A stretch of 64,000 nt of DNA from Xanthobacteraceae bacterium 501b (GCA_000378025.1 KB899087.1:4335501-4399500); one strand, 5' to 3'; positions 18,062-32,221 are shown, counted from the first letter of the stretch. A program made the numbers and translations. Notes: generated from the sequence alone by a model not told the origin.

Positions 18062-18092
18062 GGAAATCTCCGAATCGACATGAAGGCAGCTG

Positions 18093-18434
18093 TCAGTTGA
18101 CGGCGCGCAGCGGCTTTTCCAGCACCGCGATCACCCGCGCAAGCTCGTGCCCGCGCTTGAGGATGAGGCCGGTTTGCGACACCACCGTGTAGGCGCCCTG
18201 TTTGCGGGCGAGGCGCGGGTCCTTCTCGATGCGATAGATCGGCACCTCGGTGGCGCGGCGGAAGATCGAGAAGATGGCCTTGTCGCGGGTGAAGTCGATG
18301 GCGTAATCGCGCCATTCGCCCTGTGCGACCATGCGGCCATAAAGATCGAGGATGCGGTCGAGTTCGCGCCGGTCGAAGGTGACGCGGTCGGAGCGGGCGC
18401 CGACCGGCAAGGCTATGGGGTCAATTTCCGCCAC
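18093..18434 (-). CDS. DUF2794 family protein
   Basis: Small soluble protein of 113 residues, in a family of unknown function restricted largely to alphaproteobacteria as far as I recall. Visible family traits are VTFDRRELDRILDLYGRMVAQGEWRDY and the conserved FRRATEVPIYRIEKDP segment. GTG 18434 is chosen because GGGAGG lies 6 nt before it; the longer frame to 18488 has no ribosome site. It lies directly upstream of aguB-aguA, but no functional tie to polyamines is known. Confidence 0.85.
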   Translation of the reverse strand: MAEIDPIALPVGARSDRVTFDRRELDRILDLYGRMVAQGEWRDYAIDFTRDKAIFSIFRRATEVPIYRIEKDPRLARKQGAYTVVSQTGLILKRGHELARVIAVLEKPLRAVN

Positions 18435-18834
18435 GCGGCGCCTCCCGCCTCTGAGGCCCGCCGCGTGCGGGCCTGCGGATTCAAGCATGTCATGTCGGCG
18501 TCATGATCCACCGGGCGGCGTGCCGCTTCAAGCGGCTTTCGCGCCGGGCTGCCCGCGAGCGGTCTGCGCGGGGAGGCGGAGGGGGCCGCCAGACACAAAA
18601 AAGGGCCGGCAATGGAGCCGGCCCTGAAGAGCAATTCGGGGATTGAACCTAGAGATAACGTCAGGCCGGTCCACAAGCACCGCGGGGGGCTGGGGGGCTG
18701 GGAAACCGATGCACTCGCGAACCGGCCCAACGCTATGAAGAGGAGATTGGCCGGCACAAGGGGCGTCGCAACGGCCGAAATCGGGCAGCCTTGTGTTTTC
18801 GGTTAACGAGCGCGTGATCCGGTTGCCGGGGATG
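18435..18834. other. 400-nt intergenic region between the DUF2794 and DUF1223 genes
   Basis: No supported gene. It holds the minus-strand terminator at 18597-18624 and, to its left, the presumed promoter region for the DUF2794-aguBA unit. A G-rich stretch at about 18683-18702 and the remaining sequence up to 18834 show no structure I can name. Confidence 0.5.
18597..18624 (-). terminator. Rho-independent terminator reading leftward
   Basis: Stem GGGCCGGC (18603-18610) / GCCGGCCC (18617-18624) with a 6-nt loop. On the minus strand it is followed by six T residues (18602-18597). It probably ends transcripts of the DUF1223 gene about 210 nt upstream and insulates DUF2794-aguBA. Confidence 0.8.
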
Positions 18835-19638
18835 TCAGTCGAGCGGCTGCAGTGTGGCGCCGAGTATTGCGCCCGGCTCGGTGGAGGAGCCGGACTGCAC
18901 GAAGACCGCAACCGCATCGACGGCATCGCCCGGCTGGCGGTGCAGCCTGGTCTCGAAGCTCGCTTCGGTTCCGTCCCAGCTGCCGAGCCGGATCCAGCCG
19001 CGCACTACATTGTGGTAGGCGACCTTGGTGCCCTCATTCTCGCCGCGGCCGATCTCGACATCCATCCGGCTCGCCACCGGGCAGAGCCAGATCTCGCCCT
19101 TCGCCGCGCCGGGGACGGCAGCGATACGGACCTTGACCGTGCCGCCGGCGCTCGCCACCGAAATCGGCACGGGCGGCGGGGCCGTGGCGGCCAGCGTGCG
19201 CTCCAGCGCCGCCCGGTCCGAGCCGATCATCATGGCGTGGCCATTGACCACCGCCTGCGGGGTGAACATCTTGCCGTCGCCGCGCATATGGGCATAGGCC
19301 TTCTGGCGCAGCGAGTGGCCGTGCTTGGCGAGCGTGTCCTTCCAGCCGAGATAATCCCAATAGTCCACCGCCAGGGTGAGCGCGATCACGTCGGAGCGGG
19401 CGGCGAGCTCGCCCATCAGCTGGTCGGCGGGCGGGCAGGAGGAGCAACCCTGGCTGGTGAAAAGCTCGATCATCGCCTTCGGCGCGGTGACGGCCTTTAC
19501 CGTCGCGGCCTTCTCTACCGCCGGGGCCTCTTCTGCCCGGACAGTGCCCGGCAGCGCCAGGGTGAGGGCGAGCAGCGCCAGCGCCGCCGCACGGGCGGAG
19601 GGGGCAGGCAGGCGCGGGGCGATAGCGGTCACGAACAT
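18835..19638 (-). CDS. DUF1223 family secreted protein, thioredoxin-like
   Basis: 267-residue protein with an N-terminal signal peptide (hydrophobic at about 17-32, cleavage near VRAEE), so probably periplasmic. The family hallmark is MIELFTSQGCSSCPPAD, with a CSSC pair in a thioredoxin-like fold, followed by VDYWDYLGWKDTLA. The function is unknown; such proteins are sometimes linked to envelope stress or copper, but nothing here supports that. It is a single gene with its own terminator downstream. Confidence 0.88.
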   Translation of the reverse strand: MFVTAIAPRLPAPSARAAALALLALTLALPGTVRAEEAPAVEKAATVKAVTAPKAMIELFTSQGCSSCPPADQLMGELAARSDVIALTLAVDYWDYLGWKDTLAKHGHSLRQKAYAHMRGDGKMFTPQAVVNGHAMMIGSDRAALERTLAATAPPPVPISVASAGGTVKVRIAAVPGAAKGEIWLCPVASRMDVEIGRGENEGTKVAYHNVVRGWIRLGSWDGTEASFETRLHRQPGDAVDAVAVFVQSGSSTEPGAILGATLQPLD

Positions 19639-19863
19639 GTCGGGCGGGGGTCCTTGGGCGCGGACGCTCGGTTACAGGCGGGCCGGTCGCGGGGCTCGGG
19701 GCGGAGCCATCACCGAAGCCTGCCGGCCGGTCCGCCCCCAAGGCAATAAGACGGCAGCCGCGCCCCGACCAGTCACATTCGGGTGTCGCCGCGCACGCCG
19801 GCGTGACGGGCGGTAGCGCGGCGGGCGGCTGAGGAGAGCAGGCGCGCGGGGCGCCCGGATGTG

Positions 19864-19899
19864 GAAAAGCCGGCGCGGGTGGAGGCCCGCGCCGGCTTT
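19864..19899. terminator. Strong terminator hairpin of acnA
   Basis: Perfect 15-bp stem AAAAGCCGGCGCGGG (19864-19878) / CCCGCGCCGGCTTTT (19885-19899) with a 6-nt loop and four T residues on either strand. It is 23 nt past the acnA stop. No rightward gene needs it. Confidence 0.88.
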
Positions 19900-19921
19900 T
19901 CACAGAGGCAGGGCCACCCGA

Positions 19922-22606
19922 TCAGGCGGCGAGATTGCGCAGCACGAAGGGCAGGATGCCGCCATTGCGGAAGTAGTCCAGCTCGTCCAGCGTATCGATG
20001 CGGCAGGTGAGCGGAACGTTCTTGATGGTGCCGTCGGCGAAGGTGATCTCGGCGATCAGCGTCTGGCGCGGCTTGAGGTCGCCCTCAATGCCCTTGAGGG
20101 TAACGACCTCATCGCCCTTGATGCCGAGCGACTGCCAGGACTCGTCGTTCTGGAACACCAGCGGCACCACGCCCATGCCGACCAGGTTCGAGCGGTGGAT
20201 GCGCTCGAAGCTCTGGGCGATGACGGCGCGGATGCCGAGCAGCGCCGTGCCCTTGGCCGCCCAGTCGCGCGAGGAGCCGGTGCCGTATTCCTTGCCGGCG
20301 AAGACGACGGTGGGCACGCCTTCCTGCTTGTAGAGCATGGCGGCGTTGTAGATCGGCATCTCGGTGCCATCGGGCCAGTGACGGGTGAAACCGCCTTCCG
20401 TGCCGCTCAGCATCTGGTTCTTGATGCGGATATTGCCGAAGGTGCCACGCATCATCACCTGATGGTTGCCGCGCCGCGTGCCGTACTGGTTGAAGTCGGC
20501 CGGGCGGACCTGATGATCGCGCAGATAGGCGCCGGCGGGGCTGGCTTCCTTGATCGAGCCGGCCGGGGAAATGTGGTCGGTGGTGATCGAATCGAGGAAA
20601 AGCCCGATCACCCGCGCCTTGAGAATGTCGGTGACAGGCTCCGGCTCCATCCGCATGCCCTCGAAATAGGGCGGGTTCTGCACATAGGTGGAGCGGTCGT
20701 CCCAAGCATAGGTCTCGCCGAGCGGAATGGCGATTTTCTGCCAGTTCTCGTCGCCCTTGAAGACGTCGGAATATTTTTCCTGGAACATCTTCTTGGTGAC
20801 GTTGGCGCGGATGAACGCGGCGATCTCCTGGTTGGACGGCCAGACATCCTTGAGGAACACCGGCTGCCCGTCCGAACCGATGCCGAGCGGCTCGGTGGTA
20901 AGGTCGATCTGCAGCGAGCCGGCAATGGCGTAGGCGACGACGAGGGGTGGGGAGGCGAGGTAGTTCGCCTTCACGTCCGGGTTCACGCGGCCCTCGAAAT
21001 TGCGGTTGCCGGAAATGACGGCACCGGCGATGAGGTCATGCGTGTTGATGGCTTCCGAGATCGCCTCCGGCAGCGGGCCGGAATTGCCGATGCAGGTGGT
21101 GCAGCCGAAGCCGACCAGGTTGAAGCCGAGCGCGTCGAGATCGCCCTGCAGGCCGGCGGCGTTGAGATAGCCCTCCACCACCTGGCTGCCGGGCGCCAGC
21201 GAGGTCTTCACCCAGGGCTTCGACTTCAGGCCCTTGGCCACCGCGTTGCGGGCGAGCAGGCCGGCGGCGATCAGCACGCTGGGATTGGAGGTGTTGGTGC
21301 AGGAGGTGATAGCGGCGATGGTGACGTCGCCATGGCCGAGATCATAATCGGTGCCGGCCACCGGCACGCGCTTGTCGGTCTCGCCGGCCTTCTTGAATTC
21401 GCCTTCGAGCGCGGCGAGGAAGCCCTGCTTGGTACCGGAGAGCAGCACGCGGTCCTGCGGGCGCTTGGGGCCAGCGAGCGAGGGCAGCACGGTGGAGATG
21501 TCGAGCTCCAGCACGTCGGTGAACACCGGGTCGGCGGTGCCGGCGGTCCGCCACATGCCCTGGGCCTTGGAATAGGCCTCGACGAGGGCGATGCGCTCAT
21601 CCGTGCGGCCGGTCTCGTCGAGATAGGCGATGGTTTCCGAATCGACCGGGAAGAAGCCGCAGGTGGCGCCATATTCCGGCGCCATGTTGCCGATGGTGGC
21701 GCGGTCGGCGAGGGTGAGGTGGTCGAGGCCGGGGCCGAAGAACTCGACGAACTTGCCGACCACACCCTTCTTGCGCAGCATCTGGGTGACGGTGAGCACC
21801 AGATCGGTGGCGGTGATGCCCTCCTTCATCTCGCCGGTCAGCTTGAAGCCGATGACCTCGGGGATGAGCATGGAAACCGGCTGGCCAAGCATGGCCGCCT
21901 CCGCCTCAATGCCGCCGACGCCCCAGCCGAGCACGCCGAGGCCGTTGATCATGGTGGTGTGGCTGTCGGTGCCGACACAGGTGTCGGGATAGGCGACGGT
22001 CTCGCCGTCCTCATCCCTCGTCCACACGGTCTGGGCGAGATATTCGAGGTTCACCTGGTGGCAGATGCCGGTGCCGGGCGGCACCACGCGGAAATTGTCG
22101 AAGGCCGACTGGCCCCATTTCAGGAAGCGGTAGCGCTCCTGGTTCTGCTTGTATTCCTCATCGACATTCTTGCCGAAGGCGGCGCTGTCGCCGAAGAAAT
22201 TGACGATCACCGAATGGTCGATGACGAGGTCGACGGGGACCAGCGGGTTGATCCGCTTGGGGTCACCGCCCAGATGCACCATGGCGTCGCGCATGGCGGC
22301 GAGGTCGACCACGGCGGGAACGCCGGTGAAGTCCTGCATCAGCACGCGGGCGGGACGGTAGGCGATCTCGTTCTCGACCTTGCCGCGATTGATCAGCCAG
22401 TCCTTGATGAAGACGATATCCTTCTTCGAGACGGAGCGGCCGTCCTCGAAGCGGAGCAGGTTCTCCAGCAGCACCTTCATCGAGAAGGGCAGGGCCGAGA
22501 CGCCGTCGAGGCCGTTCTTCTCCGCCTCCGGCAGGCTGTAATAGACGTAGGTCTTGGACCCGACGGTGAGAGTTTTCCGGCTTTTGAAGCTGTCGAGCGA
22601 CGTCAC
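19922..22606 (-). CDS. acnA: Aconitate hydratase A
   Basis: [4Fe-4S] dehydratase of the TCA cycle, converting citrate to isocitrate. It is 894 residues, normal for AcnA/IRP-type aconitases. Visible cluster ligands are the Cys in [11 protein letters not shown] and the [12 protein letters not shown] pair. Other motifs are [34 protein letters not shown] and, in the swivel domain, [18 protein letters not shown]. It is a single gene facing away from ccmA, with 221 nt between the starts. Confidence 0.97.
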   Translation of the reverse strand: MTSLDSFKSRKTLTVGSKTYVYYSLPEAEKNGLDGVSALPFSMKVLLENLLRFEDGRSVSKKDIVFIKDWLINRGKVENEIAYRPARVLMQDFTGVPAVVDLAAMRDAMVHLGGDPKRINPLVPVDLVIDHSVIVNFFGDSAAFGKNVDEEYKQNQERYRFLKWGQSAFDNFRVVPPGTGICHQVNLEYLAQTVWTRDEDGETVAYPDTCVGTDSHTTMINGLGVLGWGVGGIEAEAAMLGQPVSMLIPEVIGFKLTGEMKEGITATDLVLTVTQMLRKKGVVGKFVEFFGPGLDHLTLADRATIGNMAPEYGATCGFFPVDSETIAYLDETGRTDERIALVEAYSKAQGMWRTAGTADPVFTDVLELDISTVLPSLAGPKRPQDRVLLSGTKQGFLAALEGEFKKAGETDKRVPVAGTDYDLGHGDVTIAAITSCTNTSNPSVLIAAGLLARNAVAKGLKSKPWVKTSLAPGSQVVEGYLNAAGLQGDLDALGFNLVGFGCTTCIGNSGPLPEAISEAINTHDLIAGAVISGNRNFEGRVNPDVKANYLASPPLVVAYAIAGSLQIDLTTEPLGIGSDGQPVFLKDVWPSNQEIAAFIRANVTKKMFQEKYSDVFKGDENWQKIAIPLGETYAWDDRSTYVQNPPYFEGMRMEPEPVTDILKARVIGLFLDSITTDHISPAGSIKEASPAGAYLRDHQVRPADFNQYGTRRGNHQVMMRGTFGNIRIKNQMLSGTEGGFTRHWPDGTEMPIYNAAMLYKQEGVPTVVFAGKEYGTGSSRDWAAKGTALLGIRAVIAQSFERIHRSNLVGMGVVPLVFQNDESWQSLGIKGDEVVTLKGIEGDLKPRQTLIAEITFADGTIKNVPLTCRIDTLDELDYFRNGGILPFVLRNLAA

Positions 22607-22827
22607 GGCTGGCAGGTCCCCGCTAACAAAGTGACAGGATGCGCTGGGCCTTGGAGGGAAGCAGGCCCGCGGGCTATAGCTCAGCTCGGGCGGGCCCCTG
22701 GCACGGCACGGGGCGCATCGTTCAGATTTCTATATAGAGCCATTTCAAACTCCGATCCTAGAGGGCTTGACGCGATGCATCGGAAAATTGTGCGGCGCGT
22801 CGGCAACGGTAGGGGGCGGCAGGGGTG

Positions 22828-23466
22828 ATGCGGCTTGTGGTGCAGAACCTGGCCTGCCGGCGCGGCGTGCGGACGCTGTTCGCCGGCCTCGGCTTCACGC
22901 TGGAGGCCGGACGGGCGCTGATCGTGACCGGGCCGAACGGCACGGGAAAGTCCTCGCTCCTGCGCATCCTCGCCGGGCTGGCGCGGCCGGAGGCGGGCGT
23001 GCTGCGGCTGGAAGGGGCGCCAGAGCCGGACGATTTTGCCGAGGATGTGCATTATCTCGGCCATCTCGATGCGCATAAGGGCGCGCTGAGCGCGCAGGAG
23101 AACCTCGCCTTCTGGCGCGCCATGCTCGGCCGCCCGGCGCTCACCGTGGGCGAGGCCATGGAGGCGGTCGGGCTCGGCGGGCTGGAGCGGCTGCCGGTGG
23201 CGGTGCTCTCGGCCGGGCAGAAGCGCCGGCTGGCGCTGGCCCGCCTGCTGGTGGCAGAGCGCCCGCTCTGGCTGCTGGACGAGCCGACCACGGCGCTTGA
23301 TGCGGCCGCGCAGGCGCGCTTTGCCGAACTGGCGCGGGCGCATGTGTCGGCGGGCGGGCTGATTGTCGCCGCCACCCATGCGCCGCTGGATTTCGGCCCC
23401 TGCGACGGGCTCGACCTCGGCGCCTGGCGGCCGACGCGGCCTGTTGCCGAAAGGGTGGACGCATGA
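22828..23466 (+). CDS. ccmA: Heme exporter ATP-binding protein CcmA
   Basis: ATPase of the CcmABCD complex, which drives release of holo-CcmE during cytochrome c maturation. It is 212 residues with Walker A GPNGTGKSS (about residue 36), the ABC signature LSAGQKRRLALARL, and Walker B LWLLDEPTTALD. ATG 22828 is preferred to the abutting GTG 22825, because AGGGG sits directly before it. It overlaps ccmB by 4 nt (ATGA). Confidence 0.94.
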   Translation: MRLVVQNLACRRGVRTLFAGLGFTLEAGRALIVTGPNGTGKSSLLRILAGLARPEAGVLRLEGAPEPDDFAEDVHYLGHLDAHKGALSAQENLAFWRAMLGRPALTVGEAMEAVGLGGLERLPVAVLSAGQKRRLALARLLVAERPLWLLDEPTTALDAAAQARFAELARAHVSAGGLIVAATHAPLDFGPCDGLDLGAWRPTRPVAERVDA

Positions 23467-24134
23467 GCCGGGCCTTTCTGGCGCTGCTCGCCCGCGACCT
23501 GCGCCTCGCCCTGCGGGCCGGCGGCGGGGCGGGGCTGGGCGTCGTCTTCTTCCTCGCCGTGGTGGTGGTGACACCCTTCGCCATCGGGCCGGACCTCGCC
23601 TTGCTCGCGCGCATCGGCCCGGCGATCCTGTGGATCGGCGCGCTGCTCGCCTCGCTGATCGGCCTCGACCGGCTTTTTTCCGCCGATGCTGAGGATGGCG
23701 CGCTCGACGTGCTCGCCATGGGGGCGCTGCCGCTGGAGCTGGTGGCGGCGGCCAAGGGGCTGGCGCACTGGATCGCCACCGGCCTGCCGCTGGTGGTGGC
23801 CGCGCCGGTGCTGGCACTGCTGCTGAACCTCGCGCCCGCCTCGATCGGCGCCTTGACGCTGACGCTGCTGGTGGGCACGCCGGCCATCACCTTCCTCGGC
23901 CTGATCGGCGCCGCCTTCGCTGCCGTGTTCCGGCGTGGCGGCCTGTTGGTGGCGGTGCTGGTGATGCCGCTGACGATTCCCGTGCTGATCTTCGCGGTGG
24001 CGGCCACCTCGACCGCGCTCGGCGGCACGGTGCCGTTCGGCACGCCGTTTCGCATCCTGCTCGGCCTGTCGCTGGCGGCGATGGTGCTCGGTCCGATCGC
24101 GGCGGCGGCGGCGCTGCGGGTGGCCCGCGACTGA
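23463..24134 (+). CDS. ccmB: Heme exporter membrane protein CcmB
   Basis: Integral membrane subunit of 223 residues with six hydrophobic segments; partner of CcmA in cytochrome c biogenesis. Family motifs are FLALLARDLRLALR, GALDVLAMGALPLELV (CcmB has LDxL...LPLE) and the central LLNL helix. The N-terminal arginines and the ATGA overlap with ccmA fit the family. ccmC, commonly the next gene in alphaproteobacteria, does not follow; the atp operon does. Confidence 0.93.
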   Translation: MSRAFLALLARDLRLALRAGGGAGLGVVFFLAVVVVTPFAIGPDLALLARIGPAILWIGALLASLIGLDRLFSADAEDGALDVLAMGALPLELVAAAKGLAHWIATGLPLVVAAPVLALLLNLAPASIGALTLTLLVGTPAITFLGLIGAAFAAVFRRGGLLVAVLVMPLTIPVLIFAVAATSTALGGTVPFGTPFRILLGLSLAAMVLGPIAAAAALRVARD

Positions 24135-24509
24135 GCCGCCGCCCACGGGCCGGCGGAGGCGATCGGGCTCTGGTATGCCAGAAGGCGCGACATCCTCGCG
24201 CAGGGGTGGAAAACCCTGCGCCGGCATGGGGAAAAGGCGCGGTGCAACAATGCGCCGCAGGCCTCGCAAAGCCTTGCGACAGCGCGATATGGCGCGTGAG
24301 CGGGCATTATCCGGCCGCTACGTCATTTGCCCCGGTTTTTCCCTCACGCCCTCGTGTTGCAGCATGCGGAGAGCCGTGTTAGGGAACCGCCGACTTCGCT
24401 GTGGGGTAAGGGAAATCCCTACGCCGCCTTGAGTTCACATCCTTCCAGTCTGGAAGAGGCGTCCCCTGCCGGGTGACGCGTGCTTCGGACAAGCCCCGAG
24501 AGAGGCAAA
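24135..24509. other. 375-nt spacer between ccmB and the atp operon
   Basis: No supported gene. It should contain the atp promoter. Structures seen are AGGGA-AA-TCCCT (24409-24420) and the perfect palindrome at 24442-24456. A short open frame at 24175-24432 has no ribosome site or recognisable product and is not called. Confidence 0.5.
24442..24456 (+). promoter_or_regulatory. Perfect palindrome upstream of atpH
   Basis: CTTCCAG-T-CTGGAAG, with 7-bp arms around one base, 53 nt before the atpH start. It is a candidate operator or leader hairpin; no regulator is assigned. Confidence 0.35.
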
Positions 24510-26593
<2,084 letters not shown>

Positions 26594-26633
26594 GCGGCAG
26601 AGCCGAGCACCGGGGCACGGGAGTCCAAGTTAG

Positions 26634-28974
<2,341 letters not shown>

Positions 28975-29043
28975 TCCGCGCGCCCCGGCCGCTGACGGCA
29001 CGGGGCGTCGATCATTGACGCTGACGCATCCCCTGGAGGATCC

Positions 29044-29460
29044 ATGGCCACCTTCCCGTTTGAACTCGTCTCCCCCGAGCGCCTCGTCTATTCCGGCGCG
29101 GTGACGGAAGTCATCGTCCCCGGCGCCGAGGGCGAGTTTGGCATCCTTGCCGGCCATGCGCCCTTCGTGTCGACGCTGAAGCCCGGCGTGCTGACGATCA
29201 AGGGCGATGGCGGCCCGAAGAAGCTCTTCGTGCGCGGCGGCTTCGCCGAAGCCAACCCGCAGGGGCTCACCGTGCTGGCGGAGACGGCGATCCCGCTCGC
29301 CGAACTGCGCGCCGAGAACCTCGCCAAGATGATCCGCGATGCGCAGGAAGACGTCGAGGACGCCCGCGACGAACTGACCCGCGCCAGCCGCCAGCAGTTC
29401 CTGGAACAGCTGACTTCGGCGGCGGCGGCAATCGAGGCGGACGCACGGACCTCGCACTGA
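29044..29460 (+). CDS. atpC: F1-ATPase epsilon subunit
   Basis: Regulatory rotor subunit, 138 residues. The N-terminal beta-barrel shows FPFELVSPERLVYSG and PGAEGEFGILAGHAPFVSTL. The C-terminal helical part is short and acidic (AQEDVEDARDELTRAS). It ends the F1 operon and is followed by a terminator. No F0 genes (atpB, atpE, atpF) are nearby, as is usual in this class, where F0 is encoded elsewhere. Confidence 0.96.
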   Translation: MATFPFELVSPERLVYSGAVTEVIVPGAEGEFGILAGHAPFVSTLKPGVLTIKGDGGPKKLFVRGGFAEANPQGLTVLAETAIPLAELRAENLAKMIRDAQEDVEDARDELTRASRQQFLEQLTSAAAAIEADARTSH

Positions 29461-29523
29461 CGCAGTTCGCACTGAACCGCGCGACCGCCGGTTTTGCAGC
29501 CACCATAGAGACGATTATGATCC

Positions 29524-29547
29524 GGGCCGCTGTCACCAGCGGCCCTT
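29524..29547 (+). terminator. Rho-independent terminator of the atp operon
   Basis: GGGCCGCTG-TCAC... pairs with CAGCGGCCC (29537-29545), followed by four T residues. It is 64 nt after atpC and 23 nt before tenA, so tenA needs its own promoter or read-through. Confidence 0.85.
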
Positions 29548-29569
29548 TTCATGTCCGGAGGAAACGCTC

Positions 29570-30244
29570 ATGAGCGACGGCTCGACCTTCAGTTCCCACG
29601 CCTGGGGCCGGAACTTGCCGACCTATGAGGCGATCCGCACCATGCCGTTCAATGCGGCACTGGCGGATGGCACGCTGTCGCTGGAACGCTTCCGGCACTA
29701 CATGCTGCAGGACGCGCATTATCTGATCGCCTTTGGCCGGGCGCTGGCCATCGCCGCCGCCAAGGCGGACGATCCGGACGGGCTGGTGCAGTTCGCCGAA
29801 GCCGCCAAGGTCGCGGTGGTGGTCGAGCGTTCGCTACATGCCGATTTCTTCGAGAGCTTCGGCATCAATGCGGACGAGTTCGAACGCACCGCGATGTCGC
29901 CGGTGTGCCACCATTATTCCAGCTTCCTGATCGCCACCGCCTATAGCGAGCCCTATCCGGTGGCGCTGGCGGCGCTGCTGCCGTGCTTCTGGATCTATGC
30001 CGAGGTGGGACGCGACATTCTCGGGCGGGCGGTACGGCCGAACCCGTATGATGCCTGGATCGACACCTATGCCGGCGAGGAGTTCCACGAGGCAGTGCGG
30101 GCGGTGATCGCCACGACCGACCGCGCGGCGATGGGTGCGTCGCCGGCCGTGCTCGCGCGCATGCACGCGGCCTATAAGCGGGCCACGGAACTCGAATGGA
30201 TGTTCTGGGATTCGGCCTGGCGCCTCGCCGACTGGCCGGTCTGA
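29570..30244 (+). CDS. tenA: TenA-family thiaminase II / aminopyrimidine aminohydrolase
   Basis: All-helical enzyme of 224 residues that salvages the pyrimidine moiety of thiamine breakdown products. Conserved active-site residues are Asp48 (LQDAHYL), the catalytic Cys139 (LLPCFWIY) and Glu145 (YAEVG), plus a C-terminal Glu in ELEWMFWDSAW. FESFGINADEF is typical of TenA_C. No other thiamine gene is nearby. GGAGG lies 9 nt before the start, directly after the atp terminator. Confidence 0.93.
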   Translation: MSDGSTFSSHAWGRNLPTYEAIRTMPFNAALADGTLSLERFRHYMLQDAHYLIAFGRALAIAAAKADDPDGLVQFAEAAKVAVVVERSLHADFFESFGINADEFERTAMSPVCHHYSSFLIATAYSEPYPVALAALLPCFWIYAEVGRDILGRAVRPNPYDAWIDTYAGEEFHEAVRAVIATTDRAAMGASPAVLARMHAAYKRATELEWMFWDSAWRLADWPV

Positions 30245-30300
30245 ACGGACCGGGCGCGGCGCGGGCGGACAAGGCAAGCCCGCGCGCGGCGGGGAGAGGG

Positions 30301-30320
30301 GCCGGGCGGCGACGCCCGGC
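30301..30320. other. Stable hairpin between convergent tenA and infA
   Basis: GCCGGGCG-GCGA-CGCCCGGC, a perfect 8-bp stem with a GNRA-type tetraloop, midway between the two stops. It has no T-run on either strand, so termination is possible but not shown. Confidence 0.4.
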
Positions 30321-30323
30321 TGC

Positions 30324-30605
30324 TCAGCGTCGACGACCGGGAGGCGGGCGACGCTGGCCGCTGCCGATCGGCGGGGTCGGTCCACCGGTCTTGTGACGGA
30401 AATTAATGCGTCCACGCTCTAGGTCATAGGGCGACATCTCGACGACGACACGGTCGCCGACGATGGTGCGGATGCGGTTCTTCTTCATCTTGCCCGCCGC
30501 ATAGGCGAGTATCTCGTGTTCATTGTCGAGCACGACGCGGAAGTTGCCGTCGGGCAGAACTTCCGTCACGGTGCCGTCGAACTCGAGCAGTTCCTCTTTC
30601 GCCAT
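30324..30605 (-). CDS. infA: Translation initiation factor IF-1 with basic C-terminal tail
   Basis: OB-fold protein binding the ribosomal A site, 93 residues. The core [20 protein letters not shown]...[19 protein letters not shown]...[13 protein letters not shown] is canonical. The family norm is about 72 residues; here a Pro/Gly/Arg tail ([13 protein letters not shown]) is added after RINFRHK, a form known from rhizobial genomes. It lies 159 nt downstream of the DEAD-box helicase gene on the same strand; both types of gene are often cold-induced, so co-regulation is possible. Confidence 0.95.
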   Translation of the reverse strand: MAKEELLEFDGTVTEVLPDGNFRVVLDNEHEILAYAAGKMKKNRIRTIVGDRVVVEMSPYDLERGRINFRHKTGGPTPPIGSGQRRPPPGRRR

Positions 30606-30764
30606 TAATGGCTCTCCTCGTACAGGCTGCTGCCGGCCTTGCCGCTAGGCCAATACCCTGCCGGCCGGCATTTGTCTTGTCCTGATAATGCTGCGGCGCC
30701 GTACATGCCAGCCTGCGCAGCACCCCGCGCACCCTTATCGGGGCGCGGGGTGGTTTTCAGGCGG

Positions 30765-32177
30765 TCACGGGGCGGCGCGATAGGCCTTGCGGCGCGGGGG
30801 CCGGCGGCCTTCGAGCGGCGGGCCATCCCGGCGCACGACGGCGTCGAGGCGCGGGCCTTCATGGCGCGGGCCGTCCTTGCGGGCGTCACCCTCGGGGCGC
30901 GGGCCCCGGTTGAACGGGCGGGCGCCACGCGGGGCGTCGCTGCGCGGACCACGGGCATCGCGCGAGGGACGGGCGCCCTCCGGGCGGCCTTCCGAGCGGA
31001 AACCTTCGAGGCGCGGGGCGCCTTCACGACGGCTCTCGCCACGACGGTCGACCGAGGGGATGGTGATCTTGATCAGCCGCTCGATGTCACGCAGGAAGGC
31101 GCGCTCCTCGCCATCGCACAGCGAGATGGCGATGCCTTCGCGGCCGGCGCGCGCGGTGCGGCCGATGCGGTGGACATAGCTCTCGGGCACGTTGGGCAGG
31201 TCGTAATTGATGACGTGGCTGACGCCCGGCACGTCGATGCCGCGGGCAGCGATGTCGGTCGCGACAAGCACCTTGACGACGCCCTGGCGGAAGGCGGCCA
31301 GTGCGCGCTCACGCTGCGGCTGCGACTTGTTGCCGTGGATCGCCTCGGCGGCGATGCCGGCTCCGGCCAGCCCCTTCACCACACGGTCGGCGCCGTGCTT
31401 GGTGCGGGAGAAGACGAGGGCGCGGTCCATGTCCGGCTCGGACAGCAACTCGACCAGCAGGTTCGGCTTGCCGGCGCGATCCGTGAACATCACCTTCTGC
31501 TCGACCCGGTCGGCGGTCTTGGCGACCGGCGTCACCGCGACACGCACCGGATCGGTCAGCAGCGAATCCGCCAGCTTCTCGATTTCGCGCGGCATGGTGG
31601 CCGAGAAGAACAGGTTGCGGCGCTTGGCCGGCAGCCGGGCGCAGATGGCGCGGATGGCATGGATGAAGCCCATGTCGAGCATCTGGTCGGCTTCGTCGAG
31701 GACGAGCACTTCGACCATGTCGAGCCGAACGGCATTGTTCTCAAGCAGATCGACCAGGCGGCCGGGGGTGGCGACGAGGACGTCGACGCCATTGGCCAGC
31801 GCGCGCGCCTGGCGGCCGATCGGCACGCCGCCGATGGCGAGCGCCGTCGAGGGGCGCACATGCTTGCCATAGAGGCGGAAGCTCTCAAGGATCTGGCCGG
31901 AGAGCTCGCGGGTCGGGCTCAGCACCAGCGCGCGGGCCGAGCGGCGCTCGGGGCGGAAGCGGTTGGTGACGAGATGCTGCAGGATCGGCAGCGCGAAGGC
32001 GGCTGTCTTGCCGGTGCCGGTCTGGGCGATGCCGATGAGATCGCGCCCGGCCAGCACCTGCGGCACGGCCTGGATCTGGATCGGGGTGGGGGTGGTGTGG
32101 TTCGCTTCCGCGAGGGCTTTCAGGATCGGTTCGGCAAGGCCGAGTTCGTTGAAGGAGATCAAGTAAAATTCTTTCAT
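30765..32177 (-). CDS. DEAD-box RNA helicase, RhlE type
   Basis: ATP-dependent RNA helicase of 470 residues. Ordered motifs are the Q motif PTPIQIQ, AQTGTGKT (I), PTRELSGQ (Ia), TPGR, LDEADQML (II), FSATMP (III), VFSRTKHGADR (IV), TDIAARGIDV (V) and HRIGRTARAG (VI). Residues from about 385 on form an Arg/Gly/Pro-rich tail (repeats of PRxEG, RPEGxxR) expected to bind RNA. RhlE-like helicases act in ribosome assembly and mRNA decay, often in the cold. A leader hairpin lies 45 nt before the start. Confidence 0.93.
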   Translation of the reverse strand: MKEFYLISFNELGLAEPILKALAEANHTTPTPIQIQAVPQVLAGRDLIGIAQTGTGKTAAFALPILQHLVTNRFRPERRSARALVLSPTRELSGQILESFRLYGKHVRPSTALAIGGVPIGRQARALANGVDVLVATPGRLVDLLENNAVRLDMVEVLVLDEADQMLDMGFIHAIRAICARLPAKRRNLFFSATMPREIEKLADSLLTDPVRVAVTPVAKTADRVEQKVMFTDRAGKPNLLVELLSEPDMDRALVFSRTKHGADRVVKGLAGAGIAAEAIHGNKSQPQRERALAAFRQGVVKVLVATDIAARGIDVPGVSHVINYDLPNVPESYVHRIGRTARAGREGIAISLCDGEERAFLRDIERLIKITIPSVDRRGESRREGAPRLEGFRSEGRPEGARPSRDARGPRSDAPRGARPFNRGPRPEGDARKDGPRHEGPRLDAVVRRDGPPLEGRRPPRRKAYRAAP

Positions 32178-32221
32178 GGGCGATTGCGTTCGCGCTCACA
32201 TCGGGCGCAAACCGCGAATCA

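Noticed and set aside
22670-22700. tRNA-like start GGCTATAGCTCAGCTCGGG
   Set aside because: It resembles a tRNA 5' end and D arm, but no anticodon arm, T arm or matching acceptor stem follows.
19859-22828. 989-codon open frame opposite acnA
   Set aside because: Antisense shadow of acnA; it consists of low-complexity His/Gly/Ala/Arg sequence and crosses the acnA terminator.
30722-30757. Plus-strand terminator ACCCCGCGC...GCGCGGGGTGGTTTT
   Set aside because: Hairpin and T-run exist, but there is no plus-strand gene to terminate, and on the minus strand, where the helicase message runs, no T-run follows.
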